This document shows, in pieces, positions 43,970 to 54,662 of a stretch of 64,000 nucleotides of DNA. Each line of letters begins with the position of its first letter. Position 1 is the first letter of the stretch. The translations under genes and the position numbers were made by a program. This stretch comes from Saprospiraceae bacterium (GTDB lineage: Bacteria; Bacteroidota; Bacteroidia; Chitinophagales; Saprospiraceae), in assembly GCA_016714765.1 (NCBI GenBank), contig JADKCF010000011.1:53672-117671 (forward strand), read 5' to 3'. The notes under the pieces were generated by a model. The model saw only the letters and a program-made list of their open reading frames with translations, did no database searches and had not been told where the DNA came from.

Positions 43970-45340
43970 TTATTTTACCAATATACGATACTCAAAGGCA
44001 TTGAGACTGACTGTCGACTCCAATTGCACAGTTGTATTTGTTTTTGTGTCTTTCCAACCTGAATTTTTCAGGGATGCAGGTACACTTAAGGTCTTGGTTG
44101 CAGGACGGGTATTTACAAGGACCAATACTTCATTATTTCCGGTTTTGCGTTGATACACGGCTATGTCTGCTGTGGAAAAATCTTCCGTTGTTCCGCTTCG
44201 CAGGGCTGGATTAGCTTGTCTTACAGACATCAATCTTTTGTACTCCTGTAACATATCAGGATTTGTATTCCAGTTGATAGGAGACTTACTGAAAAATGGC
44301 AATTTGACAGGGTAACCTATCTCCTGACCATTATAGATAAGCGGTACTCCACCCATCGTAATAGTCAGAGTAAAAGCCGCCAAAGATGCTGCCTTTCCGC
44401 CAAACAAGCCTATAGGAGTATCGTCCCATGCACATTCGTCATGATTGGATGTAAAACGCAGTTTATGCACATTGGCTGGTGTACCTGCATACTCTGACTG
44501 GTGGGTCAAGAAAAAACCAGCGACAGAATGGTTGTTTTTAAAGACATTTTTATTTTTGTTGAAAAAATCCCAAGCGAAATTCATTTGAAATCCTGCGTTG
44601 AAATGATCTTTTCGGGCACCTTCTGCAAGCATTATCAGACGCCTGTTGGGTATTTTGATCAGAGTATCAATAGCCTGTTTCCAGAATGTAAAAGGAACAA
44701 AATCAGCAGCATCACATCTGAATCCATCTATATTGGCGTGGAGGACCCAGTATTTCATAGCACTTATCATTTCTTTTTTCATGGTGGCATTGTCGTAATT
44801 GAGGTCTGCTACATCTTGCCAGTTAGTACCTGCAGGAGATATGATATTGCCGTTGTTGTCCTGAGTGTACCATGATTTATTTTGAATCCAGGGATTGTCC
44901 CATGATGTGTGATTAGCAGCCCAGTCCAGAATGACAGCCATTTTTCGCTGGTGAGCTTGATTTACGAGATTTCGCAGGTCATCGAGGGTACCATATTCGG
45001 GATTTACCTCTTTAAAATTTTTGATACAATATGGAGAATTGACACTTTTTACACTTCCGATGGGATGTACAGGCATTAGCCATATGACATTTACACCCAA
45101 AGCTTTGATCGAATCCAGTCTCGGTATGATACCTGTAAGATTTCCTGACACACTAAAAGCTCTCTCATTGATCTCATACATGACTATATCAGATGTCACT
45201 GGGATTTCGGCGAAAGGTGTACCATATTGTTCAGGGTCATTCTTGGTAGGGGGTTGAATGGTTTCTGTCTCAGCTTTATGGCAACCTGTGGTAAAAAGGC
45301 TGAACACAATGAAAATGAAAATGTAAACTCTGTGTGCCAT
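43970..45340 (-). CDS. GH13 alpha-amylase-family lipoprotein
   Basis: A 456-residue lipoprotein (lipobox LFTTGC, Cys20). The catalytic (beta/alpha)8 barrel carries the GH13 signatures: DWAANHTS (region I), DGFRCDAAD with nucleophile D210 (region II), LAEGA with acid/base E240 (region III), and FTSNHDE with D301 (region IV). A short C-terminal beta domain follows. It cleaves alpha-glucans or related oligosaccharides at the cell surface or in the periplasm; exact specificity is not readable. It is isolated from any susCD-like genes. It converges with gltD, with only 12 nt between the stops. Confidence 0.92.
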   Translation of the reverse strand: MAHRVYIFIFIVFSLFTTGCHKAETETIQPPTKNDPEQYGTPFAEIPVTSDIVMYEINERAFSVSGNLTGIIPRLDSIKALGVNVIWLMPVHPIGSVKSVNSPYCIKNFKEVNPEYGTLDDLRNLVNQAHQRKMAVILDWAANHTSWDNPWIQNKSWYTQDNNGNIISPAGTNWQDVADLNYDNATMKKEMISAMKYWVLHANIDGFRCDAADFVPFTFWKQAIDTLIKIPNRRLIMLAEGARKDHFNAGFQMNFAWDFFNKNKNVFKNNHSVAGFFLTHQSEYAGTPANVHKLRFTSNHDECAWDDTPIGLFGGKAASLAAFTLTITMGGVPLIYNGQEIGYPVKLPFFSKSPINWNTNPDMLQEYKRLMSVRQANPALRSGTTEDFSTADIAVYQRKTGNNEVLVLVNTRPATKTLSVPASLKNSGWKDTKTNTTVQLESTVSLNAFEYRILVK

Positions 45341-45477
45341 TATTCGTAAATTGATTTTTGATTAAACTAAATAATTATAATCATTGGACATCCTTCTTAT
45401 TTATAAACCTTTTTGTCATTAAACAGTTGTATCTTTCTGAGTCTTCTTCATCAAATTATCAAAATAAACATAAATAT

Positions 45478-45705
45478 ATGTCATCACCTACAAAAATAAC
45501 TGTCAACTCCAACGGATCACTCAAGATTGAGGGAGATTTTATTATTACCGATGCCAGCGGGACAGAATACGGATTAATGGGTAGAACCACTGTGGGTATA
45601 TGCCGATGTGGTCATTCTAAAAACAAGCCCTTTTGTGATGGCTCTCACAATGGTAATTTTGACCATCATGCGATTGCATTTGATCTTCCTCCAAAGAAAG
45701 TATAG
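45478..45705 (+). CDS. CDGSH iron-sulfur protein
   Basis: A 75-residue soluble protein. The CDGSH motif, CRCGHSKNKPFCDGSH, supplies three Cys and one His ligands for a [2Fe-2S] cluster, as in mitoNEET relatives and short bacterial proteins. The role is probably iron, sulfur or redox handling in the cytoplasm. A frame from 45358 starts with TTG and adds 40 residues of low-quality sequence, so the ATG at 45478 is used. A TATCTTTC element near 45431-45438 is one base from the -7 consensus. Confidence 0.92.
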   Translation: MSSPTKITVNSNGSLKIEGDFIITDASGTEYGLMGRTTVGICRCGHSKNKPFCDGSHNGNFDHHAIAFDLPPKKV

Positions 45706-45935
45706 GCAATCGAAAAAATATGAGGACATAGTAAGAATCCTTTGGAAAGTACTAAAAAGCTGATCTGAAAGAAGTTTTTTATATTCCTTATTTGCTTGAA
45801 TATTTTAGGTAGTTTTATTCTGTTTTAAAAGGCATTTTTGGATGTATTAAAGATTATCCGAGTTTCTTTAATGACCTAATAAATGAAAATGAAAATTGAA
45901 TTTATACACGCTCGATTTTTTTACTTCTAATTTCT

Positions 45936-45943
45936 TATCTTTG
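45936..45943 (+). promoter_or_regulatory. -7 box of ettA
   Basis: TATCTTTG, a full TAnnTTTG match, 25 nt before the ATG at 45969. Confidence 0.55.
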
Positions 45944-45968
45944 CCATCCAACATAAATAACTTTCCCC

Positions 45969-47639
45969 ATGGCTGATAATAAAATTATTTTTGCAATGGA
46001 AGGCGTCACAAAGACCTTTCCGCCACAAAAGACTGTATTAAAAAATATATGGTTATCCTTTTTTTATGGTGCTAAAATCGGAGTGCTGGGACTCAATGGT
46101 TCTGGTAAGTCCAGTTTGCTCAAAATTATAGCAGGTCTCGATAATAATTATCAGGGCAAAGTCACCTTCGATAAAGATTATAAAATAGGATACCTCGAAC
46201 AGGAACCTAACCTAGATGAGACAAAGACAGTACGGCAGATAGTAGAGGAAGGAGTGCAACACATTGTGGATATCATCAAAGCGTACGAGGACATCAATAA
46301 TAAACTATGTGAACCCCTCGATGATGACGAGATGATGAAAGCCATAGAAGTACAAGGGGAGCTTATGGAAAAAATGGATCACTACGATGCGTGGAATCTG
46401 GATCATAAGTTGGAAACTGCCATGGAGTCACTCAGATGTCCTGAAGGCGAAGCAGCTATTCATTTGTGCTCCGGTGGTGAAAAGCGACGAGTAGCACTTT
46501 GCCGCCTATTATTGAGTCAGCCCGACATCTTGCTTCTGGACGAGCCTACCAACCACCTCGATGCTGAATCTGTGCTTTGGTTGGAGCAATATCTCAAAAA
46601 TTTCCCCGGTACTGTGATAGCAGTGACCCACGATCGTTATTTTCTTGATAATGTGGCAGGGTGGATTCTTGAATTGGACAGGGGTGAAGGCATTCCATGG
46701 GAGGGTAATTATTCATCATGGCTGGAACAAAAGGCCAACAGGCTCGCTATGGAGGAAAAAACCGAATCCAAGCGACGCAAGACCCTGGAACGCGAACTCG
46801 AGTGGGTACGGATGGCACCCAAAGCCCGCCAGTCTAAGGGCAAAGCCCGTCTTTCAGCTTATGACAAACTACAAAACGAGGAAACAAAAGAAAAAGAAGC
46901 CAAGCTCGAACTATTTATACCTCCCGGAGACCGACTCGGAGATAAGGTCATTGATATCGAAGGTGTCACCAAAGCATACGGCAAGCGGGTTTTGATAGAT
47001 AATTTTAGTTGCTCTATTCCCAAAAATGCCATCGTAGGTATTATTGGACCCAATGGAGTAGGAAAATCCACACTTTTCCGTATGATCATGGGCAAAGAAA
47101 CCCCTGACAGTGGCAGCATTACATTGGGTGATACTGTCCATCTCAGTTATGTAGACCAGTCGCACGCAGATCTGAAGCCGGATCTTACAGTGATGGAGGC
47201 TGTAGGTCAGGGCATGGAACTCATAATGGTAGGCAAAACCCAGGTAAATGTCAGAGCATACCTAAGCAAATTTAATATTGCAGGGTCAGATCAGCAAAAG
47301 AAGGTGGGTGTACTCTCCGGTGGTGAGCGAAATAGGGTTCATTTGGCCATGACGCTCAAGGAAGGCGGCAATGTACTTTTGCTGGATGAACCTACCAATG
47401 ATATAGATATCAATACACTGCGCGCACTGGAGGAAGCCATAGAAAACTTTGCCGGGTGTGTCTTGGTGATATCACATGACAGATGGTTTATTGACAGATT
47501 GGCTACTCATATCATGGCATTCGAGGATGATTCGCAGGTAGTGTTTTTTGAGGGTAATTTTAGCGATTATGAAAAAGCCAAGATCGAAAGGTTGGGCAAT
47601 GTGACACCAAGAAGACCCAGGTTCAAAAGCCTGCTTTGA
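45969..47639 (+). CDS. ettA: Energy-dependent translational throttle protein EttA
   Basis: A 556-residue ABC-F protein, the same length as E. coli EttA. The first cassette has GLNGSGKSS, SGGEKRRVALC and LLLDEPTNHLDAES; the second has GPNGVGKST, LSGGERNRVHLA and LLLDEPTNDIDINT. The arm insertion (around 95-140) and the linker with RMAPKARQSKGKARL are EttA-like. It binds the ribosomal E site and gates the first peptide bond according to the ATP/ADP ratio. It is intact, unlike the other ABC-F gene in the window. Confidence 0.94.
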   Translation: MADNKIIFAMEGVTKTFPPQKTVLKNIWLSFFYGAKIGVLGLNGSGKSSLLKIIAGLDNNYQGKVTFDKDYKIGYLEQEPNLDETKTVRQIVEEGVQHIVDIIKAYEDINNKLCEPLDDDEMMKAIEVQGELMEKMDHYDAWNLDHKLETAMESLRCPEGEAAIHLCSGGEKRRVALCRLLLSQPDILLLDEPTNHLDAESVLWLEQYLKNFPGTVIAVTHDRYFLDNVAGWILELDRGEGIPWEGNYSSWLEQKANRLAMEEKTESKRRKTLERELEWVRMAPKARQSKGKARLSAYDKLQNEETKEKEAKLELFIPPGDRLGDKVIDIEGVTKAYGKRVLIDNFSCSIPKNAIVGIIGPNGVGKSTLFRMIMGKETPDSGSITLGDTVHLSYVDQSHADLKPDLTVMEAVGQGMELIMVGKTQVNVRAYLSKFNIAGSDQQKKVGVLSGGERNRVHLAMTLKEGGNVLLLDEPTNDIDINTLRALEEAIENFAGCVLVISHDRWFIDRLATHIMAFEDDSQVVFFEGNFSDYEKAKIERLGNVTPRRPRFKSLL

Positions 47640-47772
47640 TGTTTGATTGAGGTTTATCACTTGTCTTGGAAACCCCAACATATTTTTATACTAACGAAAA
47701 ATATTCAATTACAGAGGTTGTACCTTAGTCACGTGTTAAAGTTTTAATATAAACAAATGACGCTTACAGATA

Positions 47773-47806
47773 TTTGATGCTGCTATTATTTTGTTTTTTA
47801 TATTTG
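47773..47806 (+). promoter_or_regulatory. Promoter of the small lipoprotein gene
   Basis: TTTG (47773-47776) is followed after 22 nt by TATATTTG (47799-47806). Both elements match the Bacteroidota consensus. The ATG at 47835 begins 28 nt later. Confidence 0.6.
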
Positions 47807-47834
47807 TATATTCTTAATTAAAAATAAAATTTCG

Positions 47835-48451
47835 ATGTTTAGACTAATTGTTTTTATTTGCATTTTTCTTCATGTCTCATGTGGGGCTAAAGAAAATTCA
47901 ACGTCCATGGCCCTTTATGCAAACTAAAGATTCTTCAGGGGTAAAAACTGCCGGCTTACCAGAACAAGGAGAGATTACTGAGTTGGGTATTGTCAGGGAA
48001 GTTGAAGATTCTGGTTATCCCTTTGCTACCGTTACAATAGAATTTCCTGAGCGAAAATTTAAAGAAACTTTCACTATCAATATGGAAGAGGTGGAGCAGG
48101 CATCGATGACCAAACTGAAAAGTTATGTGGGTAAATATGTCAAATTCAGGTACACTTCAGAATTAACTTATGCCTTGCTTGATATGTATTACAACAGTAA
48201 ATCGATATTTGGATCAGAGGCTGCCCCTGAAGGTGAAGGTATCAAAACGATGGAAGGTGTACTTTATGGCGCTGAAAGTGTAACCAGCGGTGACTTGCCG
48301 GGAGAAATCAGTATTTTTGCGGAAGATGGCGAAAATATATTTTCAGTATTTCATCACCGATGAGATGGTTGCTGTAAATGAAAAAAAAGTAACGGGGTTT
48401 TATGACACAAGAGTCATCCATACCATCCAAGCTATACAGCTAAGCAATTAA
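47835..48451 (+). CDS. Small lipoprotein, two apparent one-base insertions
   Basis: The gene begins MFRLIVFICIFLHVSCGAK, a lipoprotein signal with Cys16. Its frame stops after 30 codons, while the adjacent frame (from about 47915) carries the body: TKDSSGVKTAGLPEQGEITE onward. That frame in turn stops at 48363, but dropping one T near 48345 gives GENIFQYFITDEMVAVNEKK and continues to a stop at 48451. Removing one base at each lesion yields 204 residues. The body is a beta-rich domain of unknown function with no catalytic motif. An alternative ATG at 47848 gives no signal peptide. The well-placed promoter supports the start at 47835. Confidence 0.68.
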
Positions 48452-48533
48452 CATTTGTGCCGGACTTTTACCGGGTAAACTATCCCTTATTGGATTATAT
48501 TTAGGTTTTTATAGGGATGCCCCACTTTGACAC

Positions 48534-51063
48534 TTATTTTGGCCCTGAAGTAGTAAGGCTATCCTTGACAATTGTTACCACTTTCAGGCTATCCTCTGAT
48601 GGTTTTTTGGGTCTCAAGAATTCAGGCAGAGGCTCTGATTTAAATTTTGCGCAGTTGGTCATTTCCTTAAATCCCGGAGGCGGGTCGATAAATTTTGCCG
48701 AAATGTCAAAAATGCCGGTTTTATCTGCCTCCAGTCTTTTGATCAATTTTTCGAAGACGGGTTTTGCAGTATAGTATCCCTGGCCCACATCATCTCTCAG
48801 AAAACGGATCCACTTGTCGTCACCGCCTGTCCAGATACCCACCACTAGGTTGGGGGTAAGACCTATAAACCAGCCATCGCACTGGTCATCAGTAGTACCG
48901 GTTTTTCCTCCATTTTTTGACTTTAGGTGCATGCTAAATTCCCCACTTTCATTGTTTTGAAGCATGTCGAGCATGATGGCATTGTACAGAGGATCTACGG
49001 CTATATTGGTTTTTTGTTTTGCCCGGTACAAAATTTTGCCGTTTTTATCCCTGATGGTTTTTACAAGAATGGGTTTGCGATACTCTCCATTGTTGGCAAA
49101 TGTAGCATAGGCGGCAGTAAGCTGGAGTAAGGTGATGTCTACTGCTCCTAAGCCGATAGAAGGAAGTTGTGGCACAGCGAGTCTTCCATTGGGCAGTTTT
49201 TCGTCTTTGCTTATGCCCATTTTGTCCAGTAATTCTCTGAGGGGCTCTACGGATCCTATTTCTTTGAGTAGTTTGACAGTTATAGATTTTTGAATACAGG
49301 AGTCCATGATATAAATTATACATCAGAGTGGTGTTGATTTTTGTAGCATTTTCAGGATGCCAGGGTTCTTTGTTTTTAAAATCCCCTTCTCCGGGTAATA
49401 TCGAGTAGGGGATATCCTGATATTGCTGACATGGTTTGATACCTTTGTATGTCATCGCTGTGGTATAGAGGAAAGGCTTTATTGTAGAACCTATGGATCT
49501 TCTTGTGGTAATATGATCGTATTTAAAAAAGTCAAAGTCCAATCCACCGTTCCAGCATTTCACATGACCATTGTGTGGGTCTATGGCTATCAGCCCGGTT
49601 TGTAGCAGGCCAGCATGATACCTGACAGAATCCAATGGCGTCATCATGACCATTTTTACTCCTTTGCGATGATCGAAAATTTTCATGTTTACTTTGGTGG
49701 AAAAAGCTTTTTGATATGCATCCTGCAGAGACAAATAGCTGGTCTTAAGCTTTGGGAAATACTTACTTTTTTTGATGGCCTTAAGCTTTTTTTTCCTGTT
49801 TTCATCTACTCCATTCATCATCCACACATCTTCCTCATAAGCTATGATAGTGCGTATGTCGTCTTCAGACAGTTCTACAGGCAATGTAGATAAGATCGGA
49901 TAGAGGTATTTTTTTTTGAGTGCCTCATATCGGGGTGATGCTTTTGCTTTTTGCTCGAGTGATGCTTTTCTTATTTTTTTTTCATTTTCGTCGGCACCAT
50001 ACGTCCAGGGATCTTTCCTTACCCAATCATAACCAAACCACTTCTGAATCCACTCCATATGTTCCATAGTGGCAGCTTCAGCGTGCTTTTGCATGGACAG
50101 TTGGATTGTAGATTCTATGGTAAGTCCATCCGAATAAATATCGTAGTAAGAACCATCAGATTTTTTAATATTATTTTCTTTTATCAGTGCTGCAAGGTGA
50201 TTCTCCAGTGTAGCTTTAAAATATGGGACGATGGTATCGATAGTCTCTATCCTCTTATAAGCAGTAAAATCTGTTTTCAGCTCTTTGGTTTCTGTCAGAT
50301 TCAGATGATTCTGCTCTTCCACTTTGGTGAGGACTTCATTTCTTCTTTTGAGCACCTGATCTGGAAAGCGGACAGGATTGTACAGACTTGGGTTTTTTAG
50401 CATCCCTATCAGCGTGGCACTTTCATCCAGGGTTAAAGTTTTCTGAGCTTTTCCGAAGTACGTCTTTGCTGCAGCATCAATGCCATGCGCACCATTGATA
50501 AATTCAAATTTGTTGAGATACATCGTCATGATATCCTCTTTACCGTACAAGTTTTCGAGCTTATAGGCTATAATCCATTCTTTAATCTTGGATTTCAAAA
50601 GGGCAAAAGATTTGTATAGTACATTCTTATGCTTTGTTTTCGGACGGGGATAGAGTTGTTTGGCAAGCTGTTGCGTGATGGTAGACCCACCACCGGATTG
50701 TTTGTCGCCAAAGATGATGGACTTTAAAAGCACTCTTCCCATTGCCCTGAAATCTATACCATTATGCTGAAAAAATAGGCTATCTTCGACAGCGAGCAAA
50801 CATTGTTTGATGTGAGGATTTATTTCTTGATAAGTAATGAGACTTCTGAACTCTGACTGGTACACCCCAATGAATTTACCATCAGTGTCAAGGACTTTTG
50901 AGGCCAACTTGATATCAGGATGTTTAAGGCTTTCTTCAGAAGGTATGTCGGTCACCAAAATATAGGCAACCAGCAAAACCATCAGTAAAGCAAGCATTGC
51001 CAATGTCCTTAGACTATACTTTACAAAGAGACGCCAAAAACTTTTGTTGAGTGGTGCTGACAT
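48534..51063 (-). CDS. mrcA: Class A penicillin-binding protein, apparent 2-nt deletion near 49288
   Basis: A bifunctional peptidoglycan synthase of about 843 residues. After one membrane helix (about 16-36), the GT51 glycosyltransferase domain has EDSLFFQHNGID (catalytic E93) and GGSTITQQLAKQLYPR. The transpeptidase domain has the SxxK nucleophile at S526 (GSTIKPF), and KTGT (GGKTGTTDDQCDGWF) near the C-terminus. The frame breaks in an A-run near 49288. Two added bases restore SKNSITVKLLKEIG, which supplies the missing SxN motif, and give 844 codons. An insert of about 80 residues near 400-490 is rich in lysine. It starts almost on its own promoter box (see the finding on leaderless starts). 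Confidence 0.9.
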
Positions 51064-51069
51064 AAGGAA

Positions 51070-51102
51070 CAAAGGTAAGTAATTTTCACATTCAGGCTCA
51101 AA
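51070..51102 (-). promoter_or_regulatory. Promoter abutting the PBP start codon
   Basis: On the minus strand TTTG (51102-51099) is followed after 21 nt by TACCTTTG (51077-51070). Both elements match the consensus. Only 6 nt separate the -7 box from the ATG at 51063. Confidence 0.6.
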
Positions 51103-51229
51103 GAAGTTGGAATACAAGCTTATCGGAAGTAAAAGATTTCTTATATAATTGATCAAAATTGTATTTAATGAAGAGGATTTATTCGTAGTTTTACATTTTG
51201 AAGGATGTTGTATTTGTTATTGTTTTTAA

Positions 51230-54200
51230 ATGAAATATTATATGAAATGCAGAGTATCAGGTAGTTTTTTTGTTGTCATTTTGCTCACTTTAGCACTGAA
51301 TGCACAACATCAAAAAATAAACATTGACAAAGACTGGAGATTTGCATTCGGGCACGCTTCCAACCCGGAAAAAGACTTTAATTACAGCATTGCAACTATT
51401 TTTTCAAAATCAGCCGGTGCTTTCAAAACGGCTATAGATCCGGTATTTGTAGATACAAGCTGGCGGAAACTGGATTTACCACACGACTGGGCTGTCGAAT
51501 TGCCTTTTGTATACCACAAAAGTCCGGATGTAGACTCTCATGGCTATAAACCTGTTGGAGGACATTTTCCTGAGACGTCTATTGGGTGGTACCGCAAACA
51601 TTTTATGTTGGAAAAAGCGGACAGCAGCGCACGGATTTCATTGCAGTTCGATGGTGTATTCAGAGATGCCGAGATATGGGTCAATGGTTTTATTTAGGCA
51701 ATAACAAAAGTGGATATGTAGGCATACATTATGACATTACAGATTTTGTACATTTTGATAAGGAAAATATCTTGGTCGTGCGTGCTGATGCTACCCAATA
51801 CGAAGGTTGGTTTTATGAAGGTGCGGGTATCTACCGACATGTTTGGCTCGAAAAAACGCATCCTGTCCACATCATACATGACGGGGTGTTTATTTATTCT
51901 AAAAAAAATGGAGATAAAGCAGATGTATATATAGAAACCAGTGTAACAAATGAATCAGTGAGTGCCACATCATTCCAGATTTCTGCTTATGTTCGTGACA
52001 GGAAGGGTAAAATGCAAGCAATTGCAAAAGATCAGACAGTCTTGTTGAATCCTTTAGAACAAAAGACAACTACACAGATCATCTCCGTGTCAAATCCTAT
52101 CTTGTGGTCACTGGAAGAGCCTTATTTGTATAGAGTGCATGTGGAAATCAAACTAAATGGCAAGATCATAGATCATCAAATTGTCAAACATGGTATCAGG
52201 ACCATAGAGGTAAAAACCAACGGGGTTTTTCTCAATGGCAAACATGTAAAAATAAAAAGGTGTAAACTGTCATCAGGACCATGCAGGATTGGGTAGTGCA
52301 TTGCCTGATTATCTTCAGTATTACAGGATATCCTTATTAAAAAATATGGGTGCCAATGCGTACAGAACCAGTCACAATGCTCCTACACCGGAATTGCTTG
52401 ACGCCTGTGACAGCCTCGGAATGCTCGTAATGGATGAGCAGCGATTACTCTTAAGCAATAATGAATACAGGGATCAGTTCGACAGATTGGTTAAAAGAGA
52501 TCGCAATCATGCTTCTGTTTTTATGTGGTGTATCGGCAACGAAGAATGGGTGATTCATTCAGCTGCACATGGAAAACGCATAGCTCAGACATATATTCAG
52601 TTACTCAAAAAGTTGGATCCTACCCGCACATGTACTTATGCAGCGGACCTGGCCAATATCTTTGCGGGAGTTAATTCAGTTATTCCTGTCAGAGGCTTCA
52701 ATTACAGGCAATTTGCAGTAGCGGACTATCATGTGGATCATCCTGGTCAACCCATCATAGGAACAGAAATGGGCAGTACAGTAACGACACGTGGTGTATG
52801 GCAGAAAGATAGTATCAGATGTTATGTGCCGGATCAGGATATCACGGCGCCATGGTGGGCAAGTACAGCCGAAACATGGTGGAAGCTTGCGGCTGAAAAT
52901 GACTATTGGCTGGGTGGTTTTGTATGGACCGGTCTTGATTACAGAGGTGAACCCACCTTTTAAATGGCCAAACATCAACTCCCACTTTGGTATCATGGAT
53001 ATGTGCGGCTTTCCTAAAAATATATATTATTATTATCAAAGTTGGTGGACAGATAAAGATGTTTTGCATATTTCACCCCACTGGAACTGGATGGATAAAA
53101 TGGGTCAACCAATCGATGTTTGGGTCAATAGTAATGCTGACAATATAGAACTTTTTTTGAATGGCAAATCCCTCGGAAAAAAGGAAATGCCCAGAAACGG
53201 ACATCTGCAGTGGAGAGTTCTTTTCGAACCCGGTAGGCTGGAAGCCATTGCCTACAAAAAGGGTAAAAAACTGGTTTCAAAGATAGAAACTACCTCTCTT
53301 CCGACAGAAGTGGTCCTGACACCATACAAAACTACAATACTTGCAGATGGCAGTGATGCTACAGTCATTAATATAAGTGTAGTGGATAGAGATGGCAGAG
53401 AGGTTCCTGATGCTGACAATATGATCAGATTTTCATTGGCGGGGGCTGGTAAAATAATAGGAGTCGGAAATGGAGACCCAAGTAGTCACGAACCTGACAA
53501 ATGTGCAGATGGAGCATGGCAAAGAAGGTTGTTTAACGGCCATTGTCAGGTGATTGTGCAAGGTAGTAATAAGCCGGACATGATAAAATTTGAAGCAAGT
53601 GCTCCAGGTATGTGGAAAGGCAGTACGGATATTATTTCTGTAGATCCCGCTGAAGTAGCCATTATTACTAAGGATAATACTTATGAGTTGAAAGGAGAGG
53701 CTGCCATGCCCAGGAGTGTAGATAAAATGATAGGCGCGGATATATCATTTTTGCCTGAGTTAGAAGCAGGAGGAATGAAATTTTATGATAATGACATAGA
53801 AGGTGATGCCATTATGATACTAAAAGCGCATGGATTTAATTATGTGCGGTTGAGGGTGTTCAATGACCCATCTCACCCTAAAGGGTATGCGCCGTCAAAA
53901 GGATACTGCAACCTCGAACAGACAAAAATGATGGCCAAAAGAGTAAAGAAGGCAGGTATGAAATTGCTTCTTGATTTTCATTATAGTGACTACTGGGCAG
54001 ACCCGGGAAAACAATACAAACCCGCAACCTGGGAAGGAAAATCCTTCAAGGACCTCAAAAAAGAAATGTATGATTTTACAAGAAATGTAATACTGGAACT
54101 GAAATCTCAGGGCACTACACCGGATATGGTACAGATTGGCAATGAAATCAATCATGGCATCATATGGCCGGAAGGTAATGTACAGCACCCGGACCAATTG

Positions 54201-54629
54201 GCCCAACTGATACAAGCAGGAACCGCAGCTGTGAAGTCTGTAGAACCAACAGTAATCATGATGCTTCATGTAGCGTTGGGTGGGCAGAATCACGAGTCAG
54301 TAAGTTTTATAGATCAGATGGTAGCCAGAGACGTGCATTTTGATGTCATAGGAGAATCTTACTACCCCAAATGGCATGGAACCCTCGACGACCTGAGAGA
54401 TAATCTTACAGATCTTTCAGTCAGATACAATAAAGATATCATAGTAGTAGAATACTCCCAGCTCAAGGACGAAGTCAATAAAATCAGTTTTGAAGTACCC
54501 AACGGAAGGGGAAAGGGCAGTTGTATATGGGAGCCTCTCAGTACCTGGGAAAAAATATTTGACAGTAATGGCAAAACCAATGCATTGATTTTACGATATG
54601 ACGAATATAACAAGCAGTTTATAAAATAG
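51230..54629 (+). CDS. GH2 beta-galactosidase / GH53 endo-beta-1,4-galactanase fusion, three apparent frameshifts
   Basis: A secreted enzyme of about 1133 residues, signal peptide to about residue 25 (LNAQHQ). The GH2 part covers a jelly-roll (DLPHDWAVELPF), an Ig-like domain, and the barrel with acid/base Glu in WCIGNEEWV and a nucleophile Glu in IIGTEMGS. DUF4982-like and Ig-like regions follow. Residues about 840-1133 are a complete GH53 barrel: FNYVRLRVFNDP, QIGNEINHG with the acid/base Glu, and VVEYSQL with the nucleophile. Lesions: one T missing near 51687, one A extra near 52257 (repair gives GVNCHQDHAGLGSALPD), two C missing near 52958. The repairs give 1134 codons. The pair would cut beta-1,4-galactan internally and release galactose. 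Confidence 0.85.
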
Positions 54630-54662
54630 CCAAAATATATACACCTAAGAACGTGAAAGGTA

